64,000 nt of DNA from Methylococcales bacterium (GCA_028707085.1 JAQTUW010000002.1:124001-188000); one strand, 5' to 3'. Positions 8,911-19,137 are shown, counted from the first letter of the stretch. The notes: generated from the sequence alone by a model not told the origin. Numbers and translations are program-made.

Positions 8911-11900
8911 ATGCCCTTACCGCTTATTCCAGCCGCCGCCTTACCTCAACAGCCTGAACAGACCGTATTCTGGACGGGATTGCACGGTTGCGGCGACGCG
9001 CTGAGTCTGGCCTCAGCCATCAGTCAGGAAAAACGGCTGCTGGTGATCGTGACGCCCGACCATCAGACCGCCTTGCGGCTTGAACACGAGCTGGCGTTCT
9101 TTCTGAACAACGCGCTGCCCATTCTGCATTTTCCCGACTGGGAAACCCTGCCCTACGACGTATTTTCGCCGTTGCCGGAGATTATTTCCGAGCGCCTGAA
9201 AACCCTGGCGGTGCTGCCGGAAACCAGACGCGGAGCCATGATCGTTTCGATCGCCACGCTGATGCACAGGCTGGCACCCAGGGAACATGTGCTGGCGCAT
9301 AGTTTTTCCATTGAAGTCGGCGGCTCCCTGAATCTGGAACTGAGCCGCCTCAAGCTGGAGGCGGTCGGCTACCAATGCGTCTCCCAGGTTTACCAGCATG
9401 CCGAATTTGCGGTACGCGGCTCCATTCTGGATTTGTTTCCGATGGGCAGCAAACAGCCATACCGTATTGAGCTGTTCGACGATGAAGTGGAGTCGATACG
9501 CAGTTTCGACCCCGACACCCAGATGTCGCAGCAGAAAATGCAGAAGGTGGAACTGTTCCCGGCCCGCGAATTTCCGTTTACCGATGAGGCCATCAAGCAT
9601 TTCCGGCAAGCCTTCCGCGAACAGTTTCCCGATTCGTCGCCCAAAAACCCGCTCTATCTGGATGTTTCCAGACAAATTGCCCCGGCGGGCATCGAATATT
9701 ATCTGCCGCTTTTCGTCGATCGCACCGAATCGCTATTTGCCTACTTGCCGAAATCGGCGCTGTTCGTGCTGCCGGCAGGATTTGCGGAAAACGCCGGACG
9801 GTTTTACGCCGAAGCCGAAGCGCGCTACCAGCAACGCAAATACGATGTAGAGCGGCCCTTGCTGCCACCAGCCAGACTGTTTCTGTCCGCCACGGAAATT
9901 CAGGAACACAGCCGCTGTTTTAGCCGTATCATGCTGAACGCTCCGGTCGAACAGGCGCAAACTTTCAATTTTCAACATTTGCCGGATGTGGTGATTGACA
10001 GCCGTCAGAAAGAACCGGCGCAGGCGCTGCGGCGATTTATCGAGAATTTTCCGGGCAAGATACTGTTTGCAGCGGAAACCGCCGGGCATCGCGAGAGCCT
10101 GATCGACAGACTGAAAAGCTATAAGCTGCTGGTCAGACAGATTCAGAGCTGGCCCGAGTTTCTGGAAAACGACCACTCGCCCTGCATTCTGGCGGCACCT
10201 CTGGATCAGGGCCTGTTGCTGGAAAACCCGCCCGTGGCGATCATTACCGAAAGCCAGCTAAGCGGCGAGAAAGTCCAGCAGCGGCGCAGACGCCGCAAGT
10301 CGGCGGCCCGTGAGCTGGAAAACATTTTCAACAATCTCAACGAGCTAAACATAGGCTCGCCGGTCGTGCATCAGGAACACGGCGTAGGCCGTTACCTGGG
10401 CCTGCAGACTTTGACGGTAGGCGGTTTCGAGGCCGAATATCTGCTACTGGAATACGCTAATCAGGACAAACTGTATGTGCCGGTTTCTTCGCTGCATCTG
10501 ATTGGTCGCTATAGCGGCATCAGCGCCGAAAATGCCCCCCTGCACCGTCTGGGCACGGATCAGTGGAACAAGGCCAGAAAAAAAGCCATGGAACGGGCCA
10601 GGGACGTGGCGGCCGAACTGCTGGATATTCATGCTAGACGCGCGGCCCGTCAGGGGTTTGCCTTTCATATCGACAATACCGATTATGCTGCGTTCGCTGC
10701 GGCGTTTCCGTTTGAGGAAACCCCGGATCAGCTTAGCGCTATCGAAGCCATCATCGGCGACATGCTGAGCCCTCAGCCCATGGACAGGGTAGTCTGCGGC
10801 GATGTCGGCTTCGGCAAAACCGAAGTGGCGATGCGGGCGGCGTTTATCGCCGTACAAAGCGGTAAACAGGTAGCCGTGCTGGTGCCGACCACGCTACTCG
10901 CTCAGCAGCATTTTCAGAATTTCCGCGACCGCTTTGCCGATTGGCCAATTCGGGTCGAGGTGCTGTCCCGTTTCGTCATGCCCAAACAGCAGAAAGCCAT
11001 CAGCGACGACCTGGCGGATGGCAAGGTGGATGTGGTGATAGGCACGCACAAATTGCTGTCGAAAGAAATGAAATATCAAAGCCTGGGCTTGGTGATCATA
11101 GACGAGGAACACCGTTTCGGCGTGACGCAGAAGGAGCATTTCAAAAAACTGCGCCATGAGCTGGATTTATTGACCCTGACGGCCACCCCCATTCCGCGCA
11201 CCCTGAATATGGCGATGTCGGGCTTACGGGATATTTCCATTATCGCCACACCGCCGCCCAACCGTCACGCCATTAAAACCTTTATCAGCGAATGGATCGA
11301 TTCGCAGATACAGGAAGCCTGTCAACGGGAAATCAAGCGCGGCGGGCAGGTATTTTTCCTGCATAACGATGTCAAGACCATGGACAAGATGGCGAAAACC
11401 CTGGCGGAACTGCTGCCGGACGCCCGCATCCAGATCGCCCACGGCCAAATGGCGGAACGCGATCTGGAGCAGATCATGCTCGATTTTTACCATCAGCGCT
11501 TCAATCTGCTGATTAGCACCACCATCATCGAAAGCGGCATCGATATTCCCAGCGCCAACACCATCATCATCAACCGGGCCGACAAGCTGGGTCTGGCGCA
11601 GTTGCACCAGTTGCGCGGGCGGGTTGGACGCTCCCATCACCGCGCATACGCCTATTGCATCATTCCGCCCAAGGCATTAATGTCAAAAGACGCCATCAAG
11701 CGCCTGGAAGCATTTGAAACTTCGGGAGAACTGGGAGCCGGCTTCATGCTGTCCTCGCACGATATGGAAATTCGCGGCGCAGGCGAACTGCTGGGCGACG
11801 AGCAAAGCGGCCAGATTCAGGAAATCGGTTTTACCCTGTATACGGAATTGCTGGAACGGGCCGTCAAGGCTTTGAAATCCGGCAAACAGCCGGAGCTGGA

Positions 11901-12357
11901 CGCGCCGCTGGATACCGGCCCGGAAGTGGATCTGCAAACCGCCGCGCTGATACCGGAAGACTATCTGCCGGACATCCATGCCCGACTGGTGCTGTACAAA
12001 CGGATTTCCAGCGCCGAAACCGAAGACGATCTGCGGAAACTGAAGGTGGAGATGATAGACCGTTTCGGTTTGCTGCCGGATCAGGTCAAGGCCCTGTTTA
12101 CCATTACCGAACTGAAACAGCAGGCGGCGTATCTGGGGATCAAAAAAATCGAGACCTCCGCCACCGGCGGGCGAATTGTCTTTACCGCCAGTCCGCAAAT
12201 CGATGCCGGCGAATTGATCGGCATGATTCAATCCCAGCCACAGATTTACAAATTCGATGGCGCGGATAAATTGCGCTTTAGCTATACCTTTAACGATCTG
12301 GAAGACAAACGGGCCTTCCTGGAGAAACTGCTGACCAGACTTGCGCCAAAATCATGA
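8911..12357 (+). CDS. mfd: Transcription-repair coupling factor Mfd
   Basis: From the ATG at 8911 the protein has 1148 residues, the same as E. coli Mfd. Mfd removes RNA polymerase stalled at DNA damage and recruits UvrA. Visible domains: an N-terminal UvrB-like module (FPDWETLPYDVFSPLPEIISERL), the RNA polymerase interaction domain (GSPVVHQEHGVGRYLGL), the translocase with Walker A GDVGFGKTEVA, DEEH followed by RFGV, LTATPIPRTL, and the second lobe with GRVGRSHHRAYAY and the TRG motif region, then the C-terminal UvrA-masking domain. The frame stays open back to an ATG at 8776, but that part has no Mfd-like sequence and contains a promoter-like TATAAT. It is monocistronic. Confidence 0.95.
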   Translation: MPLPLIPAAALPQQPEQTVFWTGLHGCGDALSLASAISQEKRLLVIVTPDHQTALRLEHELAFFLNNALPILHFPDWETLPYDVFSPLPEIISERLKTLAVLPETRRGAMIVSIATLMHRLAPREHVLAHSFSIEVGGSLNLELSRLKLEAVGYQCVSQVYQHAEFAVRGSILDLFPMGSKQPYRIELFDDEVESIRSFDPDTQMSQQKMQKVELFPAREFPFTDEAIKHFRQAFREQFPDSSPKNPLYLDVSRQIAPAGIEYYLPLFVDRTESLFAYLPKSALFVLPAGFAENAGRFYAEAEARYQQRKYDVERPLLPPARLFLSATEIQEHSRCFSRIMLNAPVEQAQTFNFQHLPDVVIDSRQKEPAQALRRFIENFPGKILFAAETAGHRESLIDRLKSYKLLVRQIQSWPEFLENDHSPCILAAPLDQGLLLENPPVAIITESQLSGEKVQQRRRRRKSAARELENIFNNLNELNIGSPVVHQEHGVGRYLGLQTLTVGGFEAEYLLLEYANQDKLYVPVSSLHLIGRYSGISAENAPLHRLGTDQWNKARKKAMERARDVAAELLDIHARRAARQGFAFHIDNTDYAAFAAAFPFEETPDQLSAIEAIIGDMLSPQPMDRVVCGDVGFGKTEVAMRAAFIAVQSGKQVAVLVPTTLLAQQHFQNFRDRFADWPIRVEVLSRFVMPKQQKAISDDLADGKVDVVIGTHKLLSKEMKYQSLGLVIIDEEHRFGVTQKEHFKKLRHELDLLTLTATPIPRTLNMAMSGLRDISIIATPPPNRHAIKTFISEWIDSQIQEACQREIKRGGQVFFLHNDVKTMDKMAKTLAELLPDARIQIAHGQMAERDLEQIMLDFYHQRFNLLISTTIIESGIDIPSANTIIINRADKLGLAQLHQLRGRVGRSHHRAYAYCIIPPKALMSKDAIKRLEAFETSGELGAGFMLSSHDMEIRGAGELLGDEQSGQIQEIGFTLYTELLERAVKALKSGKQPELDAPLDTGPEVDLQTAALIPEDYLPDIHARLVLYKRISSAETEDDLRKLKVEMIDRFGLLPDQVKALFTITELKQQAAYLGIKKIETSATGGRIVFTASPQIDAGELIGMIQSQPQIYKFDGADKLRFSYTFNDLEDKRAFLEKLLTRLAPKS

Positions 12358-12360
12358 CAC

Positions 12361-12395
12361 GGCTATCCGTCAAAACAAAGTTGTCGGACGACTAA
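12361..12395. repeat. Dispersed repeat, family B, copy 2 (fragment)
   Basis: GGCTATCCGTCAAAACAAAG and the following bases resemble the tail of family B copy 1 (around 1479-1508) and 31429-31457. Only the tail segment is present. It lies between the convergent mfd and DUF2288 stops. Confidence 0.4.
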
Positions 12396-12694
12396 TCGGC
12401 AGTCTGCACCAAAATCCACGGCTTGACCACCACCGCCCAGACGCTATGCCCATTCGCCAGCCAGTCTCCGGCCTGCTGGTCGGAAACATGGCCGACCTGC
12501 CCGTTTTCAAGCCACAATTCGACCTGGGCTTTGTTATCCACGGCAAACTGGCAGGCCACTTCAACCAGATCCAGATCGCCGCTCACCGCAATCGCCACAC
12601 CGGCGGCAAAGAAACGCTGCAATTCATGCCAGGGAATTTTTGACGTTTCAAGATTGACTTTGATTTTGTCCGGCGACAAATCGGAATTTTCCAT
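12392..12694 (-). CDS. DUF2288 family protein
   Basis: 100 residues from the ATG at 12694. It carries the DUF2288 pattern: KIPWHELQRFFAAG, DLDLVEVACQFAVDN, VGHVSDQQAGDW and the C-terminal VWAVVVKPWILVQ. It is small, soluble and of unknown function; the family is common in gammaproteobacteria and cyanobacteria. The frame is open for 29 further codons upstream, but that part is not conserved-looking and overlaps the promoter region of the divergent TPR gene. It is convergent with mfd. Confidence 0.8.
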   Translation of the reverse strand: MENSDLSPDKIKVNLETSKIPWHELQRFFAAGVAIAVSGDLDLVEVACQFAVDNKAQVELWLENGQVGHVSDQQAGDWLANGHSVWAVVVKPWILVQTAD

Positions 12695-12783
12695 TAATAT
12701 TGTCCGTTTAATAGAGAGATGTTGTAGTATTGGCGGATATTTTAGCGCAGGTAACAGACCAAAAAGCCATTTGGGAGCCATTC

Positions 12784-13482
12784 ATGTCGATATTAAGTTC
12801 TTTCAGGAAACGCTCAACGCTGGATGCGGCCATCAAACAGGTCGCCAAAGCCAGAAAAAGCGAAGGCGGCATGGCCGAACAGCTATACAAGGGCGCGTAC
12901 CGGGGCTTCGCCAGCGTCATACAGAATCATCCGCTGGTCTCGGAATCCCTGTACAACTGGGGTTTCGCCCTGCTGCATGAAGCCGGCGGCCAAGAACCCG
13001 AACAGGCGGCGGCTACCTTGCAGGACGCCATTTCCAAATTCTCGTTCTGCCTGCTATCGGCGCCCAGCTATCTGGGGGCGGCCATAGACGGCGGCGTCGC
13101 CTACATGGAACTGGCCCGCATCAGCGCAGACGACAGCAAAAAACCGTTATACACCATGGCGCAACAATTCTTTGAAACGGCCGACGCCATTCAAAAAGGC
13201 AGCGCCGCGTATAATCTGGCCTGCATTCATGCCCTGAACGGCGATGAAGAAGCCTGCCTCGCCACGCTGCAACTGGCCAAAGACCACGGTGCCCTACCGG
13301 ACGAGCCGAATATTTTACAGGATGCGGATATGGCTCCTGTTCTGGAATTGCCCTGGTTCAAGGAATTTATCGAACTGGCGCGTGGCGCACAGGAACCGCG
13401 TACCCGGGAAAAAGATACAACAATCGACTATGAGCCGAGCATCAAACTGAAAAAGTCGGAAGATTTTGACTATTATTCCTGA
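12784..13482 (+). CDS. TPR-like helical protein, unknown function
   Basis: 232 residues from the ATG at 12784, which has GGGAG 6 nt upstream; an upstream TTG at 12730 is less likely. The sequence is helical with TPR-like units: ESLYNWGFALLHEA, AEQLYKGAY and SAAYNLACIHALNGDEEACLATL. The last fits the 'TPR end-of-group' pattern (A-Y-N-L-A-C-x-x-A-L-x-G). No signal peptide is seen. The C-terminal 30 residues are charged and probably disordered. Its last 41 bp overlap the convergent DUF1415 gene. Confidence 0.75.
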   Translation: MSILSSFRKRSTLDAAIKQVAKARKSEGGMAEQLYKGAYRGFASVIQNHPLVSESLYNWGFALLHEAGGQEPEQAAATLQDAISKFSFCLLSAPSYLGAAIDGGVAYMELARISADDSKKPLYTMAQQFFETADAIQKGSAAYNLACIHALNGDEEACLATLQLAKDHGALPDEPNILQDADMAPVLELPWFKEFIELARGAQEPRTREKDTTIDYEPSIKLKKSEDFDYYS

Positions 13483-14014
13483 TCGCCTCTAAGCGGGCCT
13501 GCAATTCCTGCCGCCCAATTTTCCGCATTAGTTCAATATTGCGCTCAGGGATAGCTTGCGGATCGGCATAATTGCGTAGCGCCCGCTCAATGCTGGCTTC
13601 CCTGATAATATGCAGCATCGGATGTGGAGAGCGATTGGTATAGTTTGCCGGATCGTCCTCAGCGGAATCTGCAAAACAATAATCAGGGTGGAAGCTGGCC
13701 AATTGATAAATGCCTTCATAGCCCTGCTCTATCAAAAGTTGCTCGGCAATTGCCAGCAGATCGAGAAAATCATCGAAATCCGGGCAGACCTTGGGCAAAA
13801 TCAGCAAGGTAGTCTCGCAACCGGGCTCTGCATCCAGATGGCGGCATTCCGTTATCAACATTTGCAGACAGGTTTCCAGGTTCCCGCTGTCGGCAACCCG
13901 ATAGCGAATGCTGTCTTTCTCATGGACATGCCCGGCGAAAGGGCAGATGTCATGGGCGATAATGAATGATGTCAGCCAGTTTCGGGTGACGGTAAGAATC
14001 GTGCTTGGATTCAT
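13442..14014 (-). CDS. DUF1415 family protein
   Basis: 190 residues. Family features: an N-terminal WLTSFIIAHDICPFAG segment, LLILPKVCPDFDDFLDLL in the middle, then YQLASFHPDYCFADS and the NRSPHPMLHIIREAS block. DUF1415 proteins are soluble and functionally uncharacterised; the conserved Cys, His and Asp residues suggest an enzyme, but no reaction is known to me. The 3' end overlaps the convergent TPR gene by 41 bp, and the start is 29 bp from the divergent nuclease gene. Confidence 0.85.
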   Translation of the reverse strand: MNPSTILTVTRNWLTSFIIAHDICPFAGHVHEKDSIRYRVADSGNLETCLQMLITECRHLDAEPGCETTLLILPKVCPDFDDFLDLLAIAEQLLIEQGYEGIYQLASFHPDYCFADSAEDDPANYTNRSPHPMLHIIREASIERALRNYADPQAIPERNIELMRKIGRQELQARLEAIRNNSQNLPTFSV

Positions 14015-14043
14015 GACGGATACTGAAAACAGGGAAACTTCAT

Positions 14044-14787
14044 ATGGTAATTAAATTCGCAAGGCTATGCTGCTTAATTTTGCTGTTCTGGCCCTTATTG
14101 ATTCGGGCCACCGACGCTGAACGGTTTACGGTTGAAAAAGTATTTGACGGCGACACCATTTTGCTCGCCGATGGCCGCAAGGTGCGGCTGCTGGGCGTCA
14201 ATACCCCGGAAACGGATAATCGATACAAAACGGCCGAAGCCGGCGGCGAACAGGCCAAAAACTGGCTGAGACAAAGACTTGAAGGCCATTCCGTCAGCCT
14301 GCAGACCGATGCTGATTTACTGGACAAATATGGCCGCACCCTGGCTTATGTGTTTACCGAAGATCAACAGCTCGTCAATCTGGAACTGGTGAAAAACGGC
14401 CTGGCCACTGTCAGCATCTTTCCGCCCAATCTAAAATATACCGCTCAATTGCTGGCCGCCCAGCAACAGGCCGAGCAGTCCGCCCTGGGGCTTTGGGCCG
14501 CGCCGGAGTACGCCCCGCAAACTTACCGGAATCTCAATGCAGCCAATTACAAAGGCTGGAAACGCATAACCGGCAGCATACAGGCGATCAAACAGGGTGG
14601 CCACAGCCATTTTTTGCAGTTTTCAGATCAGGTTTCCCTGCAGATTGAAAATCAATACCTGCCGCTGTTTCCGCCGCTGGAAAATTATCTGGGCAAAAAT
14701 CTGGAAGCCAGGGGCTGGCCATACAAGTCCCGGTATGGCTACACCCTGCCGATAGCACATCCAGGGAATATCAGATTGCTCGAGTAA
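14044..14787 (+). CDS. Secreted thermonuclease-family nuclease (SNase-like)
   Basis: 247 residues with a signal peptide (CCLILLFWPLLIRA, about 9-22). The SNase fold follows with its catalytic elements: FDGDTI (D35, D37), VRLLGVNTPE (R48 and E56) and DKYGRTLAYVF (D94, R98). It should be a Ca2+-dependent phosphodiesterase acting in the periplasm or outside the cell. After residue about 150 comes an extra C-terminal region, YKGWKRITGSIQAI onward, that looks like an OB-type beta domain; this is longer than minimal SNases of about 150 residues. Confidence 0.88.
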   Translation: MVIKFARLCCLILLFWPLLIRATDAERFTVEKVFDGDTILLADGRKVRLLGVNTPETDNRYKTAEAGGEQAKNWLRQRLEGHSVSLQTDADLLDKYGRTLAYVFTEDQQLVNLELVKNGLATVSIFPPNLKYTAQLLAAQQQAEQSALGLWAAPEYAPQTYRNLNAANYKGWKRITGSIQAIKQGGHSHFLQFSDQVSLQIENQYLPLFPPLENYLGKNLEARGWPYKSRYGYTLPIAHPGNIRLLE

Positions 14788-14991
14788 GGATTATTGACCG
14801 GAATAGCATTTATTGCGGTCACCCGATCGCGAAGAATTTTCTTAAATGCTTTGCGCACAGTTATTTCAAAATCGGCTTAAAAGTCGTCATGAAGCAGACC
14901 AGGAACCGCACAAATACATTAGCCTCGTTCCGGGTTGCTTCATCGAGGCTACCTGCTGCTTCGCCAAAATGGCGGTTTTTCAGATTTGCCT

Positions 14992-15381
14992 TTAGTTGAC
15001 CAGTGTATGGCCGCGCTGACGCATACAGGTTTTGAATGATCGCTTAAAGTCCTCGTTGGCTTGATAGCCTTCCCACAATCCGGCGGGAATGGCCAAAATT
15101 GCGCCAGCCGCCGCGCCTGTAGCGGCGCTACCTGCAACAGCGCCAACGGCTGCGCCGCCGGCCGCGCCGGTAACGGCGCCAACACCTGCACCCATGGCGA
15201 CTTCTTTGGTGACATCCGACGCCTGATCCGCCAGCGTCTTGCACTCCAGCATGTCGCGCTGAACGGTTTCCGGATGTTGATCCATGCGAGTATCGACAAT
15301 CGGACGCCAGCCACTCACGGATGCGCACCCGGCGGCCAATGCAGAAAGCGCCAATATTGTTGATAACTTATTTTTTATCAT
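14992..15381 (-). CDS. Glycine-zipper lipoprotein
   Basis: 129 residues. The N-terminus is a lipoprotein signal with lipobox LAAGC (Cys19). Residues about 65-105 form a long Gly/Ala run with GxxxG spacing (VGAVTGAAGGAAVGAVAG), the glycine-zipper pattern of outer-membrane-associated proteins. A Cys in ECKTLADQ and another in KTCMRQRGH near the C-terminus could pair. GGAGA precedes the start. The function is unknown; it may bridge or insert into the membrane. It lies downstream of rpiA on the same strand but is separated from it by repeat copy A3. Confidence 0.8.
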   Translation of the reverse strand: MIKNKLSTILALSALAAGCASVSGWRPIVDTRMDQHPETVQRDMLECKTLADQASDVTKEVAMGAGVGAVTGAAGGAAVGAVAGSAATGAAAGAILAIPAGLWEGYQANEDFKRSFKTCMRQRGHTLVN

Positions 15382-15431
15382 AGTTTCTCCAAAAAAAAGA
15401 ACTGTTTTAATCGTACAATGAATCTGTAAAA

Positions 15432-15450
15432 CTCTCGGACAGGCTCCTAG
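15432..15450. repeat. Dispersed hairpin repeat, family A, copy 3 (right end only)
   Basis: CTCTCGGACAGGCTCCTAG matches the right end of copy 1 (1313-1331) with one change. It lies just after the rpiA stop; AGGCTC-CTA-GAGCCT here can also form a small hairpin. Confidence 0.5.
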
Positions 15451-15465
15451 AGCCTGATCGCTCGC

Positions 15466-16125
15466 TTACAGGGTAATCACCTCGCTACCCTTGCCCACCA
15501 GCACCACATCCGCGCCGCGCAACGCGAACAAACCGTTCGTTACCACACCGGGAATGTTGTTGATGGTTTTTTCCAGCTCGACCGGATCCAGAATGTTCAG
15601 ATTGTGCACATCCAGAATCTCGCAGCCGTTGTCAGTAATGCAGTGTTCGCGCAATATCGGCTGACCGCCCAGTTTCACCAATTCTCTGGCCACATAGCTG
15701 CGCGCCAGCGGCAACACTTCCACCGGCAACGGAAACTTGCCCAGCACATCGACGCACTTGCTTTCATCGACGATGCAGACAAATTTTCGGCTGGCGGCGG
15801 CAATGATTTTTTCGCGGGTCAGCGCCCCGCCGCCGCCTTTCAGCATTTTTTTATGCGGCGTCACTTCATCCGCGCCATCGATGTAAATATCCAGATCGCC
15901 GGTCTGGTTCAGTTCCAGAACCGGAATGCCGATTTTTTTCAGGTGTTCGGTGGTTTTGACCGAGCTGGAAACCGCGCCTTCAATATCGGCTTTAAAATTG
16001 CAATCCGCCAGCAAATTAATCAAATGGGTGACTGTAGAACCGGTTCCCATGCCGATGACGGGAATATCCTTGAGATATTTAAGGGCAGCTTGGGCGACTT
16101 GTTTTTTTAATTCGTCTTGAGTCAT
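15466..16125 (-). CDS. rpiA: Ribose-5-phosphate isomerase A
   Basis: 219 residues from the ATG at 16125, the same length as E. coli RpiA. It interconverts ribose 5-phosphate and ribulose 5-phosphate; in a type I methanotroph it would also serve the ribulose monophosphate cycle. Motifs: [18 protein letters not shown] with the catalytic Asp region, [12 protein letters not shown], and the C-terminal [20 protein letters not shown] precedes the start. The frame stays open upstream to 16215, but that would run almost into the divergent ilvA. Confidence 0.95.
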   Translation of the reverse strand: MTQDELKKQVAQAALKYLKDIPVIGMGTGSTVTHLINLLADCNFKADIEGAVSSSVKTTEHLKKIGIPVLELNQTGDLDIYIDGADEVTPHKKMLKGGGGALTREKIIAAASRKFVCIVDESKCVDVLGKFPLPVEVLPLARSYVARELVKLGGQPILREHCITDNGCEILDVHNLNILDPVELEKTINNIPGVVTNGLFALRGADVVLVGKGSEVITL

Positions 16126-16232
16126 TTTTGTTGTCCTGATGTTTGCTCTATTAAAGTCCGACACGGCGATAATCCGGCCATTATGTGGGATAATACCCGA
16201 TAAAGAACGATCCATCAGCAGTTTTTAGGAGC

Positions 16233-17771
16233 ATGATGCAAAACTATATAGAAAAAATTTTACGGGCAAAAGTTTATGATGTTGCCGATGAAACCCCGCT
16301 GGATTTTGCTCCAACCCTGTCAGACCGGCTTAACAATCGCGTCTATCTGAAACGCGAAGATTTGCAGCCGGTGTTCTCCTTCAAGCTGCGCGGCGCGTAT
16401 AACAAAATCGCCTCGCTGACCGGCGCCCAGATCGCCCAGGGCGTCATCGCCGCTTCAGCAGGCAATCACGCCCAGGGGGTCGCGCTGGCCGCCAAAAAGC
16501 TGGGCGCCAAAGCGCTGATCGTGATGCCGAAAACCACCCCGGAAATCAAGGTGCGCTCCGTCAAATCCCGCGGCGCAAAAATTATTCTGCATGGCGATTC
16601 CTACGACGAAGCCTATGCCCACGCCATGGAACTGGTTCAGGAAAAAGGCCTGACCTTTATCCACCCATACGACGATCCCGACGTGATTGCCGGCCAGGGC
16701 ACGGTGGCGATGGAAATTCTTCGTCAGCATAACGCCGACATTCACGCCATTTTTGTGCCAGTGGGCGGTGGCGGACTCATCGCCGGCATCGCGGCCTATA
16801 TTAAATTCGTCCGTCCGGAAATCAGGGTAATCGCCGTGGAGCCGGATGACGCCGACTGTCTGAACCAGGCTTTAAAAGCCGGATACAGGGTCGAGCTTGA
16901 ACAGGTCGGCCTGTTCGCCGACGGAGTAGCCGTCAAACAGATCGGCGAGGAAACCTTTCGTATCGCCCGGCAGTATGTCGATCAGGTCATTACCGTCAGT
17001 ACCGACGAAATTTGCGCGGCAATCAAGGATATTTTTGACGACACCCGCTCGGTAGCGGAACCGGCCGGGGCGCTGGCGGTGGCCGGCCTTAAAAAATACG
17101 TCGAGCAGCAGGCCATCCGCTTCGAGACGCTGATCGCCATCGATAGCGGCGCCAACATGAACTTCGACCGCTTGCGTTATGTGGCGGAACGCACCCAGGT
17201 CGGCGAACACCGCGAGATTTTACTGGCCGCCGCCATTCCCGAGTCGCCCGGCAGTTTTTTGAAATTCTGTAAATTGCTGGGCAAACGCAGCATTACCGAA
17301 TTCAACTACCGCTATTTCGATAGCAAAATGGCCCAGGTTTTTGTCGGCATCAGCAGCAGCGGCATCGAGACCGACCGTTTACAGCTCATTGAACAGCTCG
17401 ATCAGGACGGCTTTCAGGTTACCGACATGACCACCAGCGAACTGGCCAAGGATCACATCCGCTACATGGTCGGCGGCCACGCTCCCTGCAAATTGCAGGA
17501 AAGCATTTATAGCCTGGAGTTTCCGGAGCGGCCGGGCGCATTGCTGAAATTCCTGATGTCGCTGGGCAGTCAATGGAATATCAGCCTGTTTCACTACCGG
17601 AATCATGGCGCAGCCTTTGGAAAAGTGCTGATAGGCCTGCAAATCGGCCCGGATGAACGTCAGACTTTTGAACAGTGCCTGCATATGCTGGGCCTGCAGT
17701 TCAAGGAAGAAACAGCCGACCCTGCCTACCTGCTGTTTGCCGGCGGCAGCGAAACGAATGCCGCCGACTGA
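16233..17771 (+). CDS. ilvA: Threonine ammonia-lyase, biosynthetic
   Basis: 512 residues. It deaminates threonine to 2-oxobutanoate, the first step to isoleucine. The PLP-binding core is at the N-terminus: FSFKLRGAYNK (Lys51 as Schiff base), AGNHAQGVA and the glycine loop VGGGGLIAGI. After residue about 330 come two ACT-like regulatory domains (SPGSFLKFCKLLG, RPGALLKFLMSLG), the architecture of the isoleucine-inhibited biosynthetic enzyme. AGGAG precedes the ATG-ATG start pair. waaA follows after 11 bp. Confidence 0.95.
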   Translation: MMQNYIEKILRAKVYDVADETPLDFAPTLSDRLNNRVYLKREDLQPVFSFKLRGAYNKIASLTGAQIAQGVIAASAGNHAQGVALAAKKLGAKALIVMPKTTPEIKVRSVKSRGAKIILHGDSYDEAYAHAMELVQEKGLTFIHPYDDPDVIAGQGTVAMEILRQHNADIHAIFVPVGGGGLIAGIAAYIKFVRPEIRVIAVEPDDADCLNQALKAGYRVELEQVGLFADGVAVKQIGEETFRIARQYVDQVITVSTDEICAAIKDIFDDTRSVAEPAGALAVAGLKKYVEQQAIRFETLIAIDSGANMNFDRLRYVAERTQVGEHREILLAAAIPESPGSFLKFCKLLGKRSITEFNYRYFDSKMAQVFVGISSSGIETDRLQLIEQLDQDGFQVTDMTTSELAKDHIRYMVGGHAPCKLQESIYSLEFPERPGALLKFLMSLGSQWNISLFHYRNHGAAFGKVLIGLQIGPDERQTFEQCLHMLGLQFKEETADPAYLLFAGGSETNAAD

Positions 17772-17782
17772 CTGATACAGTC

Positions 17783-19069
17783 ATGCGCCAGCTATACACC
17801 TTGACCTTTTACGTCGCCCTGCCGCTGGTTTTATTAAGGCTTTACTGGCGAGGCCGCAAAGCGCCGACATACCGGCTGCGCTGGCGGGAGCGACTGGGAT
17901 GCTACCAGGGCGAGCCGGTCGGCAAGACCGCCTGGATTCATGCCGTTTCCGTCGGCGAAGCGGAAGCCGCCTTGCCGTTGATCAAACTGTTAAAAAGCCG
18001 GCGCCCCGACATCCGTTTTCTGGTCACCACCACCACCCCGACCGGCTCTGAACGGGTCACAACCTTGCTGGGCGACAGCGTGGAGCATGTCTACCTGCCT
18101 TACGATCTGCCCGCCATTATCGAGCGGTTTTTTCGGCATTTTCAGCCCGGAATCGCCATTTTCATGGAAAAGGAAATCTGGCCTAACCTGCTCCACGCCT
18201 GCGCGATGCGGCAAATCCCGGCTTTCATCGTCAACGCCCGCCTGTCGGCCCGCTCGGCTCGCGCCTACCAAAAAATACCCGGCCTGATAAAACCGGCTCT
18301 GGACTGTGTTACCCACATCGCCGTCCAGAGCGCCGACGACCGGAAAAACTTCATTGCGATAGGCGCGGATCCGAAGCGGATTGCGGTATTGGGCAATATC
18401 AAGTTCGATGTGCGCATGGAGCCGGAAACCATTTCCGCCGGTCTGGACTTGAAAAACAGCCTGTTCAAAGACCGGTTCGTCTGGCTGGTCGGCAGCACTC
18501 ACCAGGGCGAAGAAGCCGTCTTTATCGACCTCTATCAACGCCTGAAACCACAGCTTCCGGCACTGTTGCTGATACTGGCGCCCAGGCATCCGGAACGCTT
18601 CCAGCCTGTTAAATCATTCTGCCTGTCCCAACGGCTCAAGGTAATGCTGCGCAGTGAAAATCGGATGCCCGCCGCAGACTGCGATGTCTACATAGCCGAC
18701 AGCATAGGCGAGCTTAAAATGCTTTACGCTGCCGCCGATCTGGCCTTCGTGGCCGGTAGCATCAGGCCGGTGGGCGGGCATAATATTCTTGAGCCGGCGG
18801 CGGTCGGGGTACCGGTGCTATTCGGCCCGCAGATGTTCAATTTCCAGGAGATTGCGAACAGGATGCTGGCGGCGGCGGCGGCGCTGCAATGCGCTGACGA
18901 ACAGGCGATTGCGGACGCCGTCTTGCGGCTGTACGCCGATCCCGGACTCAGCCGCGGCATGACGGACAACGCCCGGTCATTCATCAGCCAGAATCAGGGC
19001 GCAACGGCGCGCATTGCCGACTTGCTGGATCGCGACTGGCAAGCCGCCATGGAAAAACCGGGCCAATAA
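17783..19069 (+). CDS. waaA: Kdo transferase WaaA (3-deoxy-D-manno-octulosonic acid transferase)
   Basis: 428 residues from the ATG at 17783. It adds Kdo to lipid IVA at the inner face of the cytoplasmic membrane during LPS assembly. An N-terminal membrane anchor ([17 protein letters not shown]) is followed by [12 protein letters not shown] (catalytic Glu region) and the GT-B C-terminal lobe with [20 protein letters not shown]. The frame is open upstream into ilvA (to 17675), but only the chosen start gives the canonical N-terminus. It lies 11 bp after ilvA. Confidence 0.94.
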   Translation: MRQLYTLTFYVALPLVLLRLYWRGRKAPTYRLRWRERLGCYQGEPVGKTAWIHAVSVGEAEAALPLIKLLKSRRPDIRFLVTTTTPTGSERVTTLLGDSVEHVYLPYDLPAIIERFFRHFQPGIAIFMEKEIWPNLLHACAMRQIPAFIVNARLSARSARAYQKIPGLIKPALDCVTHIAVQSADDRKNFIAIGADPKRIAVLGNIKFDVRMEPETISAGLDLKNSLFKDRFVWLVGSTHQGEEAVFIDLYQRLKPQLPALLLILAPRHPERFQPVKSFCLSQRLKVMLRSENRMPAADCDVYIADSIGELKMLYAAADLAFVAGSIRPVGGHNILEPAAVGVPVLFGPQMFNFQEIANRMLAAAAALQCADEQAIADAVLRLYADPGLSRGMTDNARSFISQNQGATARIADLLDRDWQAAMEKPGQ

Positions 19070-19137
19070 CTCGATATCGGGGTTTTTCCGTTATAATTTC
19101 ATTGAATCTTTTAATACGTCAAGGTGTGAAACACATT

